NCBI GenBank assembly: GCA_030704615.1
Contig: CM060734.1
Span: forward strand, 4,092,001 to 4,156,000
Direction of reading: 5' to 3'
DNA length: 64,000 nucleotides
Origin: Takakia lepidozioides
Taxonomy: Eukaryota > Streptophyta > Takakiopsida > Takakiales > Takakiaceae
Positions 20,284-31,862 of the stretch are shown here, in pieces. Position 1 is the stretch's first letter. Every line of letters starts with the position of its first letter. Below the pieces are notes generated by a model, which saw nothing but the letters and a program-made list of their open reading frames with translations, ran no database searches and had not been told where the DNA came from. A program made the translations under genes and the position numbers.

Positions 20284-22900
20284 CACTAGTGATACTAGTG
20301 GGTACACGAGACGAGGTGTGCGGTTTAGGCCACCTTCACCTCCTGTAACTAGTGGCACCTCCATGTTGAGAAATTGACACTCAACCGGTCATGAACATGT
20401 CTCTAACCCCCTTTCCACAAGGTAACCGGGTAGAGATCCTGTTGCGGCTTATGGTTTGAAATACTAGGTTCCTAACATAGTCTGCACCTGCACCTGCACC
20501 TGCATTCACCGCAAGCACTCCTATGGTTGGTTGTTCATTACCTCCAACCTCACCACAGGAGAAACAATGATGGTTTGACTAGTCATCACCCCAGCCTCAC
20601 CATCGACAGCACGCTCTAGGACTGGCCGGTGATCAAATCCGGATCAATCACCTATAAAAGCAAGCGCCCACACAAAACTAACATGACGCACAGTCAAGCA
20701 TGCAAGTGTGGAGGGGATCCAAACACAAGAAATGAAAACAACAACTCCCCCACACCAAAAATCTCTCCACCGTGTCGCTCCTGCAAGGACACCCTAGCCC
20801 AAACCAAGACTGACTCTTGCCTCCACCTACGGAAAGGTCTCGGCCTATGGAGAGGATGGGAAACTACGAGGAAGAGAAGCTAAAGCAATGCCTATCCCCA
20901 GCATGCTCTCATCCCAGTACTCTCCTTCTCCTCTCTTCCCTCACTTGCATGACCATGGGGAGTATCCCATAGATACTCCTCAAACCGCCCTCCACGAGCT
21001 TCGAAATTTGGCCTTCAAGGCCACATGCCAGTCCTCAGGCAGTCCACCACTGCCTCATTGTGTCCTTCAACCATTCCTAAGAATGGAACCACCTCAGGAA
21101 ACCACGCCATCCACTGAAGATTCAAACAAACCTCCACAGGCCAGCACAGGCCGTCCACAGGTCCGCACATGCCACACACAGGTCAACACAGGCCGGCATA
21201 GTCCCACACAGGTCCAGGGTCACAGCCCATCACAGCCCCACACAGGTCACAAGGTCACAGCCCGTCACAGAGTCACAGCCCCACACGGGTCACAGGGTCA
21301 CAGCCCCCTTCATGGCCGCTCATGGCAGTTTAGCCATTTCTCCAAGGGGCCTAGCCACACCAGGCTAGGGTTTGTATCTCCTTGAACTCTATGCTTCCTT
21401 GCACCGAGCTATGGTGGCTGTAAAGAAATCGACAATGTATTCTTGCTCTCTTCGGCTCTCACACACCACCAATAGTAGCTCTAAGTCATGAGGAAGATGC
21501 TTGCCACAAACCAAGCCCTCTTTCTCACTTAAACTCCCCGAACACGCCACTCAAGACCGTGACAACCAACCACGCCTTGCTGGTTTCCAGCCCTTATAAG
21601 CACTAATTCATGCGCTCTCCTTGGCCATAACATGTATCTTAGAGCCTATTCCAGCCCCCTACACCTACCACTTCAAGACCCATGCTTTATCTAGGCTTGA
21701 AGTTGAAACCCCAACTCAAAACATGCTCTACAAGTGCCGGACTGTCACATAAGAGCAAATCAGCCCCTTACCTTCCCTTCTAGCTCTCCAAAGCTTAAAG
21801 ATAGAAGCTTCAATGGGCTGAATGCATGCTCCACACATGCATCCCCTTCACACAAGAGGTAATATCAGCCCCCTATCTTGGCTGAATGCATGCTCCGCAC
21901 ATGCATCCCTTCACACAAGAGGTAATATCAGCCCCCTATCTTGGCTCCTTGGCTCATTGATGCTCTCTAAAACAAGACTAAGCACTCCACAGCCTTTGCA
22001 AGCTCTTGAAACCCAAGGTTTACATTTCCAGCCACAAGACACTCCTCTTGTGATGCAAGAGCTCTTCTTCCAAGCTCTGAAACCCTAGGTGCACATTCCA
22101 TGGCCTTGCCGCACCTCTTAGCTCCTATTCCAGCCCTACTCTTGCCATGGTACGAGCCTTCTCAATGCTGAAGCTCGAGATTGAAACCCAATCTCAACAA
22201 ACTCCACAAAGTGCACTGATTTGCCCAAAGCCAAATCAGCCCTCTCGCTTGGTCTTTTAATCCTTCGCATTCCCAAGGCCAGTTCTCAGCTTTGCCACTA
22301 GAGCCACTATAACCTGCTCTAGACTGATCCTCTTCCCAATCGTGCTTGTTCGTGCATGTACACAATCTGAAGTTCCATCAAGGTGCTCTAGAATTACCTG
22401 CAGCACGGTGATTTCATCTCTGAACTGAAGATCAAATGCCAAGGTCCACCTTATTCGTAACCAGCATTGCCTCCGCTTCTAACAACCAAGAGCTCCACGG
22501 TGCTCCTTGCATAACAACCTGGTTTCTCTCGTTTTCCAGCAAAAGCCACAAGTGCTACAACTAACTCGTGTCTGGCACTCACAGATACGAGCTTATCTTT
22601 CTCGAGTGATAAATAAGAAGAATACAAGCTCTCTCGAGCTCACAAACTTTGCACATGAGATCATCACTCATATAAAGTCAAGCCAAGTACACCCCATGCT
22701 ATGGGGAATCCATACTACGGCGCCATAGCTAGGCGCGGTGAGGCTCAACTCGAGAAAGATGAGCCTCCCTGCGCTTGCCGTAAAGATAACCACTTCAGGG
22801 CCCAAATCTGCCTTGACCCCTGGATTGACACTTGGGCCAATCCCAAATGTCAATATGTAAAAGCTAGCTATTTGCACCTTCTTCTTCAACCTATTTCAGC
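20284..22900 (-). repeat. Leader/LTR-like non-coding region upstream of the G-family gag (copy 2)
   Basis: About 20,430-20,900 matches 41,320-41,750, and about 22,300-22,870 matches 44,080-44,740, so both G-family gag copies share long non-coding sequence on their 5' side. The middle sections differ. Within it are a GGTCACAG/CACAGG minisatellite (about 21,130-21,310) and a direct duplication of roughly 65 bp (about 21,811-21,875 and 21,880-21,943). The size and position would suit a very long LTR plus leader, but I could not define both LTR ends. Confidence 0.45.
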
Positions 22901-22982
22901 CTGTTTTGCGCTCTCATCAGACTCGGCCCTGAGATGCATACTGAATTGTTAAGGACAATGTGGTGAGGGCACCTTGATGTGG

Positions 22983-23735
22983 TGAGCAAATGATGCGCAA
23001 AGGGGTGAAGCCCAACCACATCACGTTCATTTGTGTTTGCAATGCATGTGCAAGCCTAGGGAAAGAGGTCCATGACGACATCGTCAAAGCTGGGATTGTA
23101 CCGGATGTCATTGTGAACACTACCCTGGTGGACATGTATGCCAAATGTGGGTGCATTAAGGATACGAAGGGAGTTTTCAACACTATGGCTGAACGAGATG
23201 TGGTGTCATGGAACACAATGCTTGCAGGGTATCCACAACATGAACGTGTTATGGAGGCTTTGGAGACCTATGATCAAATGATGAGGGAAGGGGTGAAGCC
23301 CGACCACATCACGTTTCTGTGCATTTGCAATGCGTGTGCAAGCCTGGCAGCTTTGGAAAAGGACGCAGAGGTCCATGGCGACATGGTTAGAGTTGTAGTT
23401 GTACCAAATGTCATTCTGAACAATACCCTCGTGGACATGTATGAAAGGAGTGTTCGACAGTATGGCTGAACGAGATGCGGTGTCAGTGCAAAGAGGTCCA
23501 TGGTGACATTATCAAATCTGGAATTGTACCCGATGTCATTCTGAACACTGCCCTGGTGGACATGTATGTCAAATGTGGGTGCATCAAGGATGCAGATGGA
23601 GTGTTTGACAGTATGGCTGAACGTTATGTGGTGTCGTGGAGTGTGATGATTGCAAGATATGCACAGCAAGGGTGCGGGATGGAGGCTTTGGAGACCTATG
23701 AGCAAATGATGTGCGAAGGGGGTGAAAAACCCTAA
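22983..23735 (+). pseudogene. PLS-type PPR gene fragment, modules 1-3
   Basis: Near-identical PPR modules follow each other: [67 protein letters not shown], then repeats of the same order. PPR proteins bind organellar RNA, usually in mitochondria or chloroplasts. Modules this alike suggest recent internal duplication. The frame breaks near 23,450-23,490, where a module is missing residues and a shift occurs, and it stops at 23,735 after MMCEGGEKP. No N-terminal targeting peptide is seen. A non-functional or exon-only fragment. Confidence 0.8.
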
Positions 23736-24089
23736 ACTTTGTGGAATACACTTTACATGCATTGAGAAGATTAAAGAAAGTAATTTCCACGCGAGGGGGA
23801 ATGGTGCTTATACCTTATAGGGTAATTTTTTCCCTTGGACATCATCCCGATATCAGTCTTTCTTGCACTTTGGGCACTTGGTGAGACGCGAATCCTCTCC
23901 GTAGTATAGGGTTTTATCAATGGACATGCATGAAAAATCTTATAGCCCATCCCCACAGAGTTCAAGACTTCGCGCGCCTCTTTCCGCAACCGTGGCATCT
24001 TGGGTTTCAAGTATGGAGCAAGGATATAGTCCGCAATAGTTCGCATTATGGCAGACATCCCAACATTACTTATGCCAAATCGAATTTGA
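23736..24089. other. Spacer between PPR fragments
   Basis: The sequence interrupts the PPR modules. A 109-aa minus-strand frame (23,771-24,100) has no recognisable family. The stretch could be a small insertion or a diverged piece of another element. Confidence 0.35.
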
Positions 24090-24460
24090 AGATTGAGCAA
24101 AAGTAAGATGTCACATCACATTTGTCTGTGTTTCAATGCGTGTGCGAGCCTAGGAGCTATGGAAAAGGGGAAAGAGGTCCATGGTGACATTGTCAAAGCT
24201 GGAATTGTACCAGATCTCATCCTGAACACTGCCCTGGTGGACATGTATGCCAAATGTGGGTGCATTAAGGATGCGAAGGGAGTTTATTGCAACACTATGG
24301 CTGAACAAGATGTGGTGTCGTGGAACGCGATGCTTGTAGGGGTATATACAGCAGGGCCGTGGGATGGAGGCTTTGGAGACCTCTCGGAGGCCTATGAGCA
24401 AATGATGGGGGAAGGAGTGAAGCCCAACCACATCACGTTTGTGTGCATTTGCAGTGCGTG
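24090..24460 (+). pseudogene. PPR gene 5' half, cut by retroelement insertion
   Basis: The frame reads NACASLGAMEKGKEVHGD, AGIVPDLILNTALVDMY, DVVSWNAMLVG and ends KPNHITFVCICSAC, where the LTR starts at 24,461. The last five bases before the LTR are GCGTG. The same five bases precede the continuation TGCAAGCCTGGCAG on the minus strand at 53,640. Joined across the element the protein would read ...ICSACASLAALEKGKEVH, a normal PPR module junction. This identifies 53,640 and below as the likely other half of this gene. Confidence 0.75.
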
Positions 24461-25185
24461 TGTCGCGCACCTCACTTCGGTAAGCTCCCCCCTCAAGTCA
24501 TAGTTCCTCGCTTGATGCGCGCGCCTAACTCCCAACCTGGCCGCCGGGCCAACTTGGAGCTCCGGCTGCTCACCGGGGCATAACGGTCCCCCTTTGATCT
24601 CCCAAAGAACCCTCCAACGATTTGGAACCAGCGGAATTCCCTTTGGTAGTTGGCAGTCCGGAACAGCTCCCCACTCTTTGGTCGCTTTCCGGCTCGCTCG
24701 CTTACTCACTAGTTTTTGGTCACCAACGGGCTTGCACCGTTCTCGGGGTTACTACTCCTTATATATACTTCTGTAGTTGTCCGCGGGGGTTTCACAAACA
24801 ACCATGCCATTTTATGGCGAACCACCACGAACACCCTCGACTCCCGGTGATGAGTCGCGGTGAGTCTTGGCCCACCCACCACGGCCCCTATGGACCGTGA
24901 TGAGTCCCAAGACTCCCCACGACTCCCACCACGAGGTCTCCGCCCCAAGGTGAGTCCTATGCCACCCCCACTAAGTCCCGCTAAGCTACCACCACCCCTT
25001 GTGGAGCCACCCCCACCGCAACCCGGTGTGCGGGGCTCCACCTAGTGAGCGCCTCCGCCTCCTTGAGTGTCTTGGGCACTCAAGGGTGCTTCAGCCCCCC
25101 ATACCTATCGCTGCCACTGCCCCCACCACAGGGGCAGCCCCTCTTGTGTCCCGACCCCCTACCCTCAAGGCAAAGGGCCGCGACA
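24461..25185 (-). repeat. LTR of family R (3' LTR of the split element)
   Basis: The 725-bp block has the ends TGTCGCG and CGCGACA and follows PPR sequence directly. Its internal variants (GGGTTACTACT before the TATA region; CTCCGGCTGCTC) match the LTR at 53,641-54,353 better than those of the nested element at 29.9-35.3 kb, which supports pairing these two. Confidence 0.9.
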
Positions 25186-26036
25186 CACACCCCTACCAAT
25201 AGGGAGTCGATGTCCTCATCGTCTTGTCCATTTTGTGGAAACGAACATCCAAGTTGTGGCGTCCCACATCAAGGAGTTTGTTTCCGTACCATGGCGTCCC
25301 ATGGCAAAGAACCAAACCCCACACTTGACTCTACTCTCCACTAGCTAGTTCGGTCGACTTCCTCCAAGTCCCGGCCAAGGGTGGAGCCTCTCAAGCTCCT
25401 CCCAGTGCACTCTTCTTGGCCTACTTCAAGGCCAAGGAACGATCCTCCCCGAGGATCGAATCGCCTTACTGCAACAACATTGCTTGCGACCACTCATGAT
25501 GCCGCTTTTGGCATCACCTTGAGCAAGGGTTCACCTCGAACCCTCTTTGACTAGGAAGATAACCTTGAACCAACCGCGCACCCCAATCACTACAATTGGG
25601 TCCGCCTTGGAATGCTGGCCTGAGGTACGGGAACACGCCAAAGCCGCACTACGACTTCGTCCCGAGGCTACACGATTATAGTACATGAACGGAAGCACGT
25701 AGCTTCCACGTTAGCCCGCACTACAAAGCAACCCCCTCGGTAGCGCAGTTATAGTATGCGCACGCGCCAGGTGCGCACTAGCACGTGAACTCCTAAAGAA
25801 GGCGCAAGTTTCATTGCCCCTTGGATGGGAGTCACCCGATTTCGGCACTGCGCAAACACACGATTAACTCAATTTACCTCTCCCACTTTTGTAAGCTAGC
25901 ATGCATTCTACACACTAGCCAACCACACCATGCATCACCATTCCAAACAAAATAGGACGCACAACATTTGGAACCCATTTCCTTTATAACAAACTTTCGT
26001 ACAATACAAGTTTTTGCAATCGGATTCCTAAGCTAG
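25186..26036 (-). other. 3' untranslated internal region of the split family-R element
   Basis: This is non-coding DNA collinear with 3992-4896, lying between the chromodomain gene and the 3' LTR. No gene is seen. Confidence 0.7.
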
Positions 26037-27298
26037 CTAAGCCGGGCTAAGCATGCATTTCCTCCCCCACGCTCCAAGGTTGATGTCCCCATCAACGCTT
26101 CTTCCGCTTTTGAGGTCGCCCTTCGAAAACTGCAACCGCCTCGGATGCGTTTCCCATTTCTGAGGCACGCACCAAGATGCCTCCACGTGATGATAGCCCT
26201 TCCATTTGACGAGATACTCCGTTTCTCGGTTCTTGAACCTCCTCGACTTAAGTACTGCCTCCACCTCGTACTCAGGTTCATTTTCATGATCCAACAGCAC
26301 AGGTGGCGGACGCAACACTTGATGCCGATTCGGACGCGCTTCATCTTTGAAGTAAGGCTTCAAAAGGGAGACGTGGAATACTGGATGCACCTTGCTATTT
26401 GCCGGCAGCTCCAATTCATACACATCCTCATTCATAACCTTCCGGATGCGAAAGGGTCCCGCATACGGAGGTACGAACTTTGGACTCACTTCCGGAGGTA
26501 GTCGGAAATTCTTGATGTTCAACCAGACCTCCGTGCCTGCCTCAAACTTCACTTCCCTCCGCTTTCGATTCACCTGCCTTTCATACCGTTTCCTAGCTTT
26601 GGCAATGTTGTACTTTGCGAGCTTCAACAAACGCTCGCGTTCTTCCAGTACCGCCGCTACTGCCGGTTCCTCAACGTCCTGGGCGGCCCAACTTGTCGGC
26701 ACCAGAGGTGCTTTTCCATAGACCAATACGAAAGGGGAAACTCCCGTTGCGGAGTGTTCTGTGTTATTATAACAGAACTCTGCCGCGTCTTAGTATTCCA
26801 CCGAGTCTGTTTGGTCTGTCGACACGTAATTCCGCAAGAATTGCTTTACTACGGAATTCACTCTTTCCGTTTGGCCGTCGGTCGTAGGTCGGAAGGCGGT
26901 GCTCATCTTCAGCCTCGTCCCCATCTTCTTCCAAAGTGCCCTCCAAAATTTACTCGTAAACTTTGGATCGCGGTCCGAGACAATATCCTTCGGGACTCCA
27001 TGATGCTTTAAGACGTGGGCGAAGTAAAGTCGCCATGTTTCCTTCACCGTTGCGTCTCTTTGGTGGGGATGAAATGGCCCATTTTACTGAACCTATCCAC
27101 CACCACCATGATTGCATCGAATCCTTTTGACAGTGGCATAGCAGTCATGAAATCCATCGAGACGCTTTCCCAAGTCCTCTCTGGAATCGGCAAGGGTTGT
27201 AAGAGCCCTGCTTGCTTTTTGTACTTGCTCCGGTTTTGTTGGCATGTGGTGCATGTCTTGATATACTCCTCTGCCTCCTCCCTCAGTTTGGGCCAGAA
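26037..27298 (-). pseudogene. Chromovirus integrase core and chromodomain (3' half of split element)
   Basis: Reading on the minus strand from 27,298: FWPKLREEAEEYIKTCTTC (end of the zinc-binding HHCC region), the catalytic core with SMDFMTAMP, VSDRDPKF and TDGQTERVN (the D, D and E of the triad), then the C-terminal barrel and a chromodomain (EYEVEAVLKSRR, EYLVKWKGY). Integrase inserts the element's DNA copy. Lesions: a frame change near 27,045, TAA at 26,790-26,792 (Leu in copy R1), and loss of one C near 26,172 relative to R1, which alters the residues after the chromodomain. At 27,298 the sequence jumps to an inverted RNase H segment. Confidence 0.85.
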
Positions 27299-27693
27299 TT
27301 GAAGTATTTTGCCACGCAGCCCAAGTTGTCCCCAAAACAACTTAGGTGGCAAGATACTTTGGCGGTGTTCGACGTGGATATCCAGTACAAACCGGGACAG
27401 GACAACGTGGTGGCTGATGCTTTAATTAGAAAGCAGCAGCTCTTGTTGGTGTACAGGGGCGAGACGGCGCTCCAAAAGAAGATCCGGAAGGCTTGCCGAA
27501 AGGATGAGCTGGCGAAGTAGGATGGGGGTTAAATCGCAGTTCCACTTGCAAAATGGACTGCTCCGGTATAAGCAAAAGCGTCTCTACGTGCCGAAGGGAG
27601 GGATCAGAGATAGCCTCTTGAGAGAATGCCATGATAGCCCGCTTGCGGACCACGACGGAGCCAAGCGCACTGCGGCACTCTTGAAGAAATGTC
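27299..27693 (+). pseudogene. Inverted RNase H end / integrase zinc region (missing middle of the split element)
   Basis: The plus strand reads KYFATQPKLSPKQLRWQD, DVDIQYKPGQDNVVADAL, then YVPKGGIRDSLLREC and HDGAKRTAALLKK. This is the end of RNase H and the start of the integrase zinc domain. It begins at TGAAGTATTTTGCC, exactly the bases that should follow GTCACGG, where the 5' half stops at 57,318. It ends at LLKK, exactly where the minus-strand integrase at 27,298 begins. A roughly 20-bp deletion near 27,518 relative to the nested copy disrupts the frame. The segment is thus the missing middle of the element, flipped relative to its neighbour. Confidence 0.8.
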
Positions 27694-28330
27694 ATTCTGA
27701 ACATTCCCATGGTGTACATCTACATCAAATGTGAGCCTGGCAGCCCTGGCCAGAGAAGAACATGAAGAGGGCTTACAATTTCGTTCGCCCGGGCATAGAC
27801 ATTACTGGCAATGAGAAGAAGGCAGGAAAGCAGTTCAGTGTTCCTAGCATGCATGCGGAGACGCCGTGTCGTGCGCATACACCTCGCTACACAACTACAT
27901 CGCTGTCCAAACCACACAACATATATGCACAATAAAGTAGTCTGCCACAATGAAAAGATGCACAAAACCAAACCAACATTTCACTCATAAAATAAGAATC
28001 AAGCCCGCTGCACCCCCAAGGCTTAGGGGAATCAACAGTATACGCGCCATAGCCGACGCGGGAGGCTTAACTCGAGAGAGATGAGCCTCGCCGCGCGTTC
28101 GCCGTGAAGATAAGCCACGCCCAGGGGCCAACAAATATCTTGACCCCTGGGTTGACACTTGGATCAAGCCCAAGTGTCATATATAAAAACTAGTTATTTA
28201 TTGGCTAGTTTCACACTACTAGTAAACTTTACTTGACAGCTGTCGTGCGCATACACCTCGTTACACAACTACATCGATGTCCAAACCACACAACATATAC
28301 GCACAATAAAGTAGTCTGCCACAATCGCCC
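27694..28330. repeat. PPR scrap, 84-bp direct repeats and a 288-bp dispersed unit
   Basis: Just after the retroelement junction a short PPR-derived piece is readable (DNA close to GTCATTCTGAACATT...ATCAAATGTG, then GCCTGGCAGCCC). An 84-bp sequence occurs at 27,867-27,950 and again at 28,241-28,324, flanking a 288-bp unit (27,951-28,238) that starts TGAAAAGATG and ends CTTGACA. The same 288-bp unit with identical ends occurs at 44,482-44,769, and a diverged relative lies at about 22,680-22,870. Its TG...CA ends and a TATATAAAAAC near one end would fit a small LTR, but no clean target duplication is visible. Confidence 0.6.
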
Positions 28331-28580
28331 CCCTAGTTGGTGGTTAGGTCCCTCTAACTCCAGATAGCTATAAGTTGTAATACCCACAGCCGTACTAAGT
28401 CATTTATCACTGTCCCTATCGTACTCAAACTCTATAGACCAAGAGGCCGGGTACAAAAGTAGCCCCATCGTTAGTCGTTGTCTTGTTATCTGTGAACTTG
28501 AGCCAAGATCTCGTATGTTGGTCTCCTAGTAGTTTGACCTTGCATTTCTTGTTAGCCTTCCATGGTTGTATCCACTCCCA
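28331..28580 (-). other. 3' flank of the G-family element, with possible polypurine tract
   Basis: This non-coding stretch follows the PHD stop codon on the minus strand. The CGCCCCCCTAG at about 28,326-28,336 is purine-rich on the minus strand and sits where a polypurine primer for plus-strand DNA synthesis would be expected, just before a possible LTR start. The LTR boundary itself is not proven. Confidence 0.4.
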
Positions 28581-29931
28581 CTATCCAATGCAATGCGGAC
28601 ATAACCAATCCTCATCAAGAACCATCACAAGAGGTGGAGTCAAGCATCCTATATGCCAACCTCTAGAGCATCGATCACACACCAGCATGGTGGTTGCCCC
28701 TCTAGCAGACCCACACAACATGCACCTCAAACTTGCAGGTACCACTGCCAAGTTTGGGTCAATCCTGCCATCGACATTCGGAAGGTGACATGGCACGCAA
28801 TTACGTACATGGTCCTTCCAAGTCATGCCATCCCGACCCTCCAAGATCAAGATGCCTGAGGGCAATACCTCTCGAACCCTCAAAATAACACGTCTTGCAG
28901 TCACATCCAGGGTCGTTGGAGCAGTCTGCTGCAAATAAACATAGTCACCAGGGTGAAATCTCCAAACCCCAGGACGATAGCCCCCACCACGTATGATAGC
29001 ATACCTCAACATATCACGATGTTGTGCAATGACAAGGTTCTCGAAAGCCATGGGCATGACTTTCTTGAACAACTCCGCGCGCTGACCATATGCACGTGCC
29101 CACACGTCCGGATCGTCAAGGTTGAGAACTGTAGCAGCTTCTCTACGAATGGATTCAGGCAAATCTGGCTCTCGGCCAAAGAGAAGAAAGTATGGTGAGA
29201 AGGAGGCAAGTGATGCTTGCTTGCTGAACCTGTAGCCCATAGCTAACCAGGGTAACTGAAGGTCCCATTCTCCTAGGTGTCCCTTCTGCAAGCCATACTT
29301 GCGCAAACCCCTCTTCACTGTCTGAACAACCCTCTCTGCCAAGCCATCGGCCTCAGGATGATCCCGAGAAGTGGTGCGGTGGTCTACCAAGGCATTGTCA
29401 CACAACGCCTGAACCTCAACCAAGAACTCTCTGCTTTGGTCCGTGAGTACCTCAGCTGGAGCACCAAATCGGCTAAGTACACAATCCAAGAATGCATACT
29501 CACTAGCCTTATCAGGCAATAAACCAACTCGATCCACTTGGAGAAGTGCTCCACCATCACCAACACGTACTTGTTGTGGCGCATGGTCAATGGCAACGGC
29601 CCTGGAAAGTCAAGACTCCACCTGTAGCCCAATCCCATGAGGGTGCAACTGTGGTGTAGGGGCAATGAATGAAGCATGCACCCTGTCACACACCATGCAC
29701 CTAGCCACAAATTGTTGCACCTCTGTGTGCATACCACGCCACCAATACTGCCCCTGCAGTAGACTATGAGTGCGTCGCACCCCAAAATGCCCCAATTCCT
29801 CATGGGCATGCCGCACTAACCGTGCCCGCTGTGTTGGGTGAGGCACAATCCTCACTCGACCATCCTCCCACACTCGGAGCAGGTGTGTCCCCTCCCACTT
29901 GAACCTCTTGGCTTGTTGTAGGATCTGATCC
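28581..29931 (-). pseudogene. G-family integrase with C-terminal PHD finger
   Basis: Read on the minus strand from the insertion site: an HHCC zinc region (HAHEELGHFGVRRTHSLLQ ... CMVCDRVH), the catalytic core with SLDFPGPL, VLTDQSREF and DHPEADGLAER (D, D, E), and a C-terminal region. It ends in a PHD finger with CMLCGSARGATTMLVCDRC, WHIGCL and DWLCPHC (C4HC3 spacing), followed by a stop at 28,581. PHD fingers read histone H3 tails, so this one could steer integration as chromodomains do. A frame shift near 29,535 (between HFSKWIE and LLPDKASEY) and another near 29,640 break the gene. The nested element at 29,937 separates it from the rest of pol, and rejoining across the CTCTC duplication restores the frame (VKERDQI). 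Confidence 0.85.
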
Positions 29932-29936
29932 CTCTC

Positions 29937-30659
29937 TGTCGCGGCCCTTTGCCTTGAGGGCAGGGAGGTCGGGACACAAGAGGGGCTGCCCCTGTGGTGG
30001 GGGCAGTGGCAGCGATAGGTACGGGGGCTGAAGCACCCTTGAGTGCCCAAGGCACTCAAGGAGGCGGAGGCGATCACTAGGTGGAGCCCCGCACACCGGG
30101 TTGCGGTGGGGGTGGCTCCACAAGGGGTGGTGGTAGCTTAGCGGGACTTAGTGGGGGTGGCATAGGACTCACCATGGGGGCGGAGACCTCGTGGTGGGAG
30201 TCGTGGGGAGTCTTGGGACTCATCACGGTCCATAGGGGCCGTGGTGAGCGGGCCAAGACTCACCGCGACTCATCACCTGGAGTCGAGGGTTTTCGTGGTG
30301 GTTCGCCATAAAATGGCATGGCTGGTTGTGGAACCCCCGCGGACAGCTACAGAAGTTATATAAGGGAGTAGTGACCCCGAGAACGGTGCAAGCCCGTTGG
30401 TGACCAAAAACTAGTGAGTAAGCGAGCGAGCCGGAAAGCGACCAAAGAGTGGGGAGCTGTTCCGGACTGCCATCTACCAAAGGGAATTCTCCTAGTCCCA
30501 ATTAGGTGGAGGGTTTAGAGGAAGCAAAGGGGGACCGTTATGTCCCGGTGAGCAGCCGAAGCTCCAAGTTGGCCGGCGGCCAGGTTGGGAGTCAGGCGCG
30601 CGCATCAAAGCGAGTAACTATGACTTGAAGGGGAGCTTACCGAAGTGAGGTGCGCGACA
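29937..30659 (+). repeat. 5' LTR of R3
   Basis: Starts TGTCGCGGCCC and ends GTGCGCGACA. A TATATAAG-like box near 30,357 probably sets transcription start. The LTR is followed after two bases by the primer-binding site. Confidence 0.9.
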
Positions 30660-30661
30660 CT

Positions 30662-30673
30662 TGGTATCAGAGC
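30662..30673 (+). promoter_or_regulatory. Primer-binding site (initiator tRNA-Met type)
   Basis: TGGTATCAGAGC is complementary to the 3' end of initiator tRNA-Met, the usual primer for reverse transcription in plant gypsy and copia elements. The same site lies two bases after the LTR at 54,356-54,367. Confidence 0.9.
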
Positions 30674-30714
30674 TTAGAGTTCAGTACGCGATTGTCCTTG
30701 GGATTGGCCTCATC

Positions 30715-31862
30715 ATGGGGTCGGGCAAGCCGAAGCGAAAGCGGAACGGCCCAAAAGATGATGATCCCGGTGAGCCCGATGGGGGCGACGCGTCACCGAG
30801 GCGGCCGTTTGAGGAAGCGATGCATGTTTCCGAAACGAGGCCGCTCAAGAGCGGGAGGAATCCGAGGAGTCGGAGCCGAGGAATCCTTGAGAGCTCCGAT
30901 AAACCAAGAGATGCCTCCCATGCCGGCAGCCTTTTGGAAGGGTTGTTGGCGCAGTTTGGCGGGACGTTGAGAGACGTGTTGAAGGTGGCTAATGCCACTT
31001 CCACTAAGGCAAAGTTTAAGGTGAACCTAAGGAACCCGCACCTTCGAGGGCGTCCAAATCGGAAGGCACTCAACACCTGGCTCCTGGAGCTAGAGCAGTA
31101 CTTCCGGGCGGCCAAGTTGAGTGACGAGGATCGGGTGGAAGTGGCTCCCACCTATTTGAGGGGCTATGCTCAACAATGGTGGCAAAACGCCTTCACGACC
31201 GAGGTCCAAGCCCGGAAACCTTGAACTGGAGTGGGTTCAAGGAATTGATGAAGAGACAGTTTGTGCCCCTCAACGCGTCCTGGCTTGCCCGGGACAAGAT
31301 GAGAATTTGAAGCAAACAGATGACATTCGGGGTATGTCCGGGCTTTCAATGTGCTGTTGCTCGAAGTCGCAGACATGGCAGAACCAGAAATGGTCTTCAA
31401 CTTTGTGGCGGGACTGGCCCATGGGCCAGACGGAAGTTGGAGGAGAAGCCACCCAAGACTTTGAACGAGGCAATTGAGAGGGCTGAATGTTTCTCAGATG
31501 TCCCTAGGGGTGAAAGACAAGGCGGTACAGAGCTGAACCACAAGAAGATTCGGCGGGAAGGTGACTCATTCCGACCGGAAAAGAAGTGGGATAGGCCACG
31601 CGGCAAAAATGGCACGTGGAAATCGAAGGGAGGGCCTTCACACGTCAAGGCGACACCCGGTGCTTCAAAAGGAAAAGCGGGTGGAGCGGCTTATGGCGGA
31701 CAGAAGGCGACCTTTGATGGAGTGTGTTTCAATTGCGGGGAGCCCGGCACATGGCCAAGAAGTGCACGAAGCCCCGGCAATTGAACATGACTCAGGCGAC
31801 CACGGAGCTGTCGGAAGATACCATCAGTCGCTTGGTGGAAGCGGTGGTCGCCAGACTTGCAA
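30715..31862 (+). pseudogene. Gag of R3
   Basis: ATG at 30,715 opens MGSGKPKRKRNGPKDD. A capsid-like region follows (LNTWLLELEQYFRAAKLSD, VAPTYLRGYAQQWW), then a basic linker and a CCHC knuckle region (GVCFNCGEPG). Compared with the copy at 54.4 kb the frame shifts near 30,833, 31,200 and 31,745; the last falls inside the zinc knuckle and changes GHMAKKC to TWPRSA. Gag would form the virus-like particle. This copy cannot make a full one. Confidence 0.85.

Noticed and set aside
27867-28324. Complete TRIM (miniature LTR element) with 84-bp LTRs
   Set aside because: No tRNA primer site after the first repeat, no polypurine tract before the second and no target duplication; the central 288-bp unit occurs alone at 44.5 kb.
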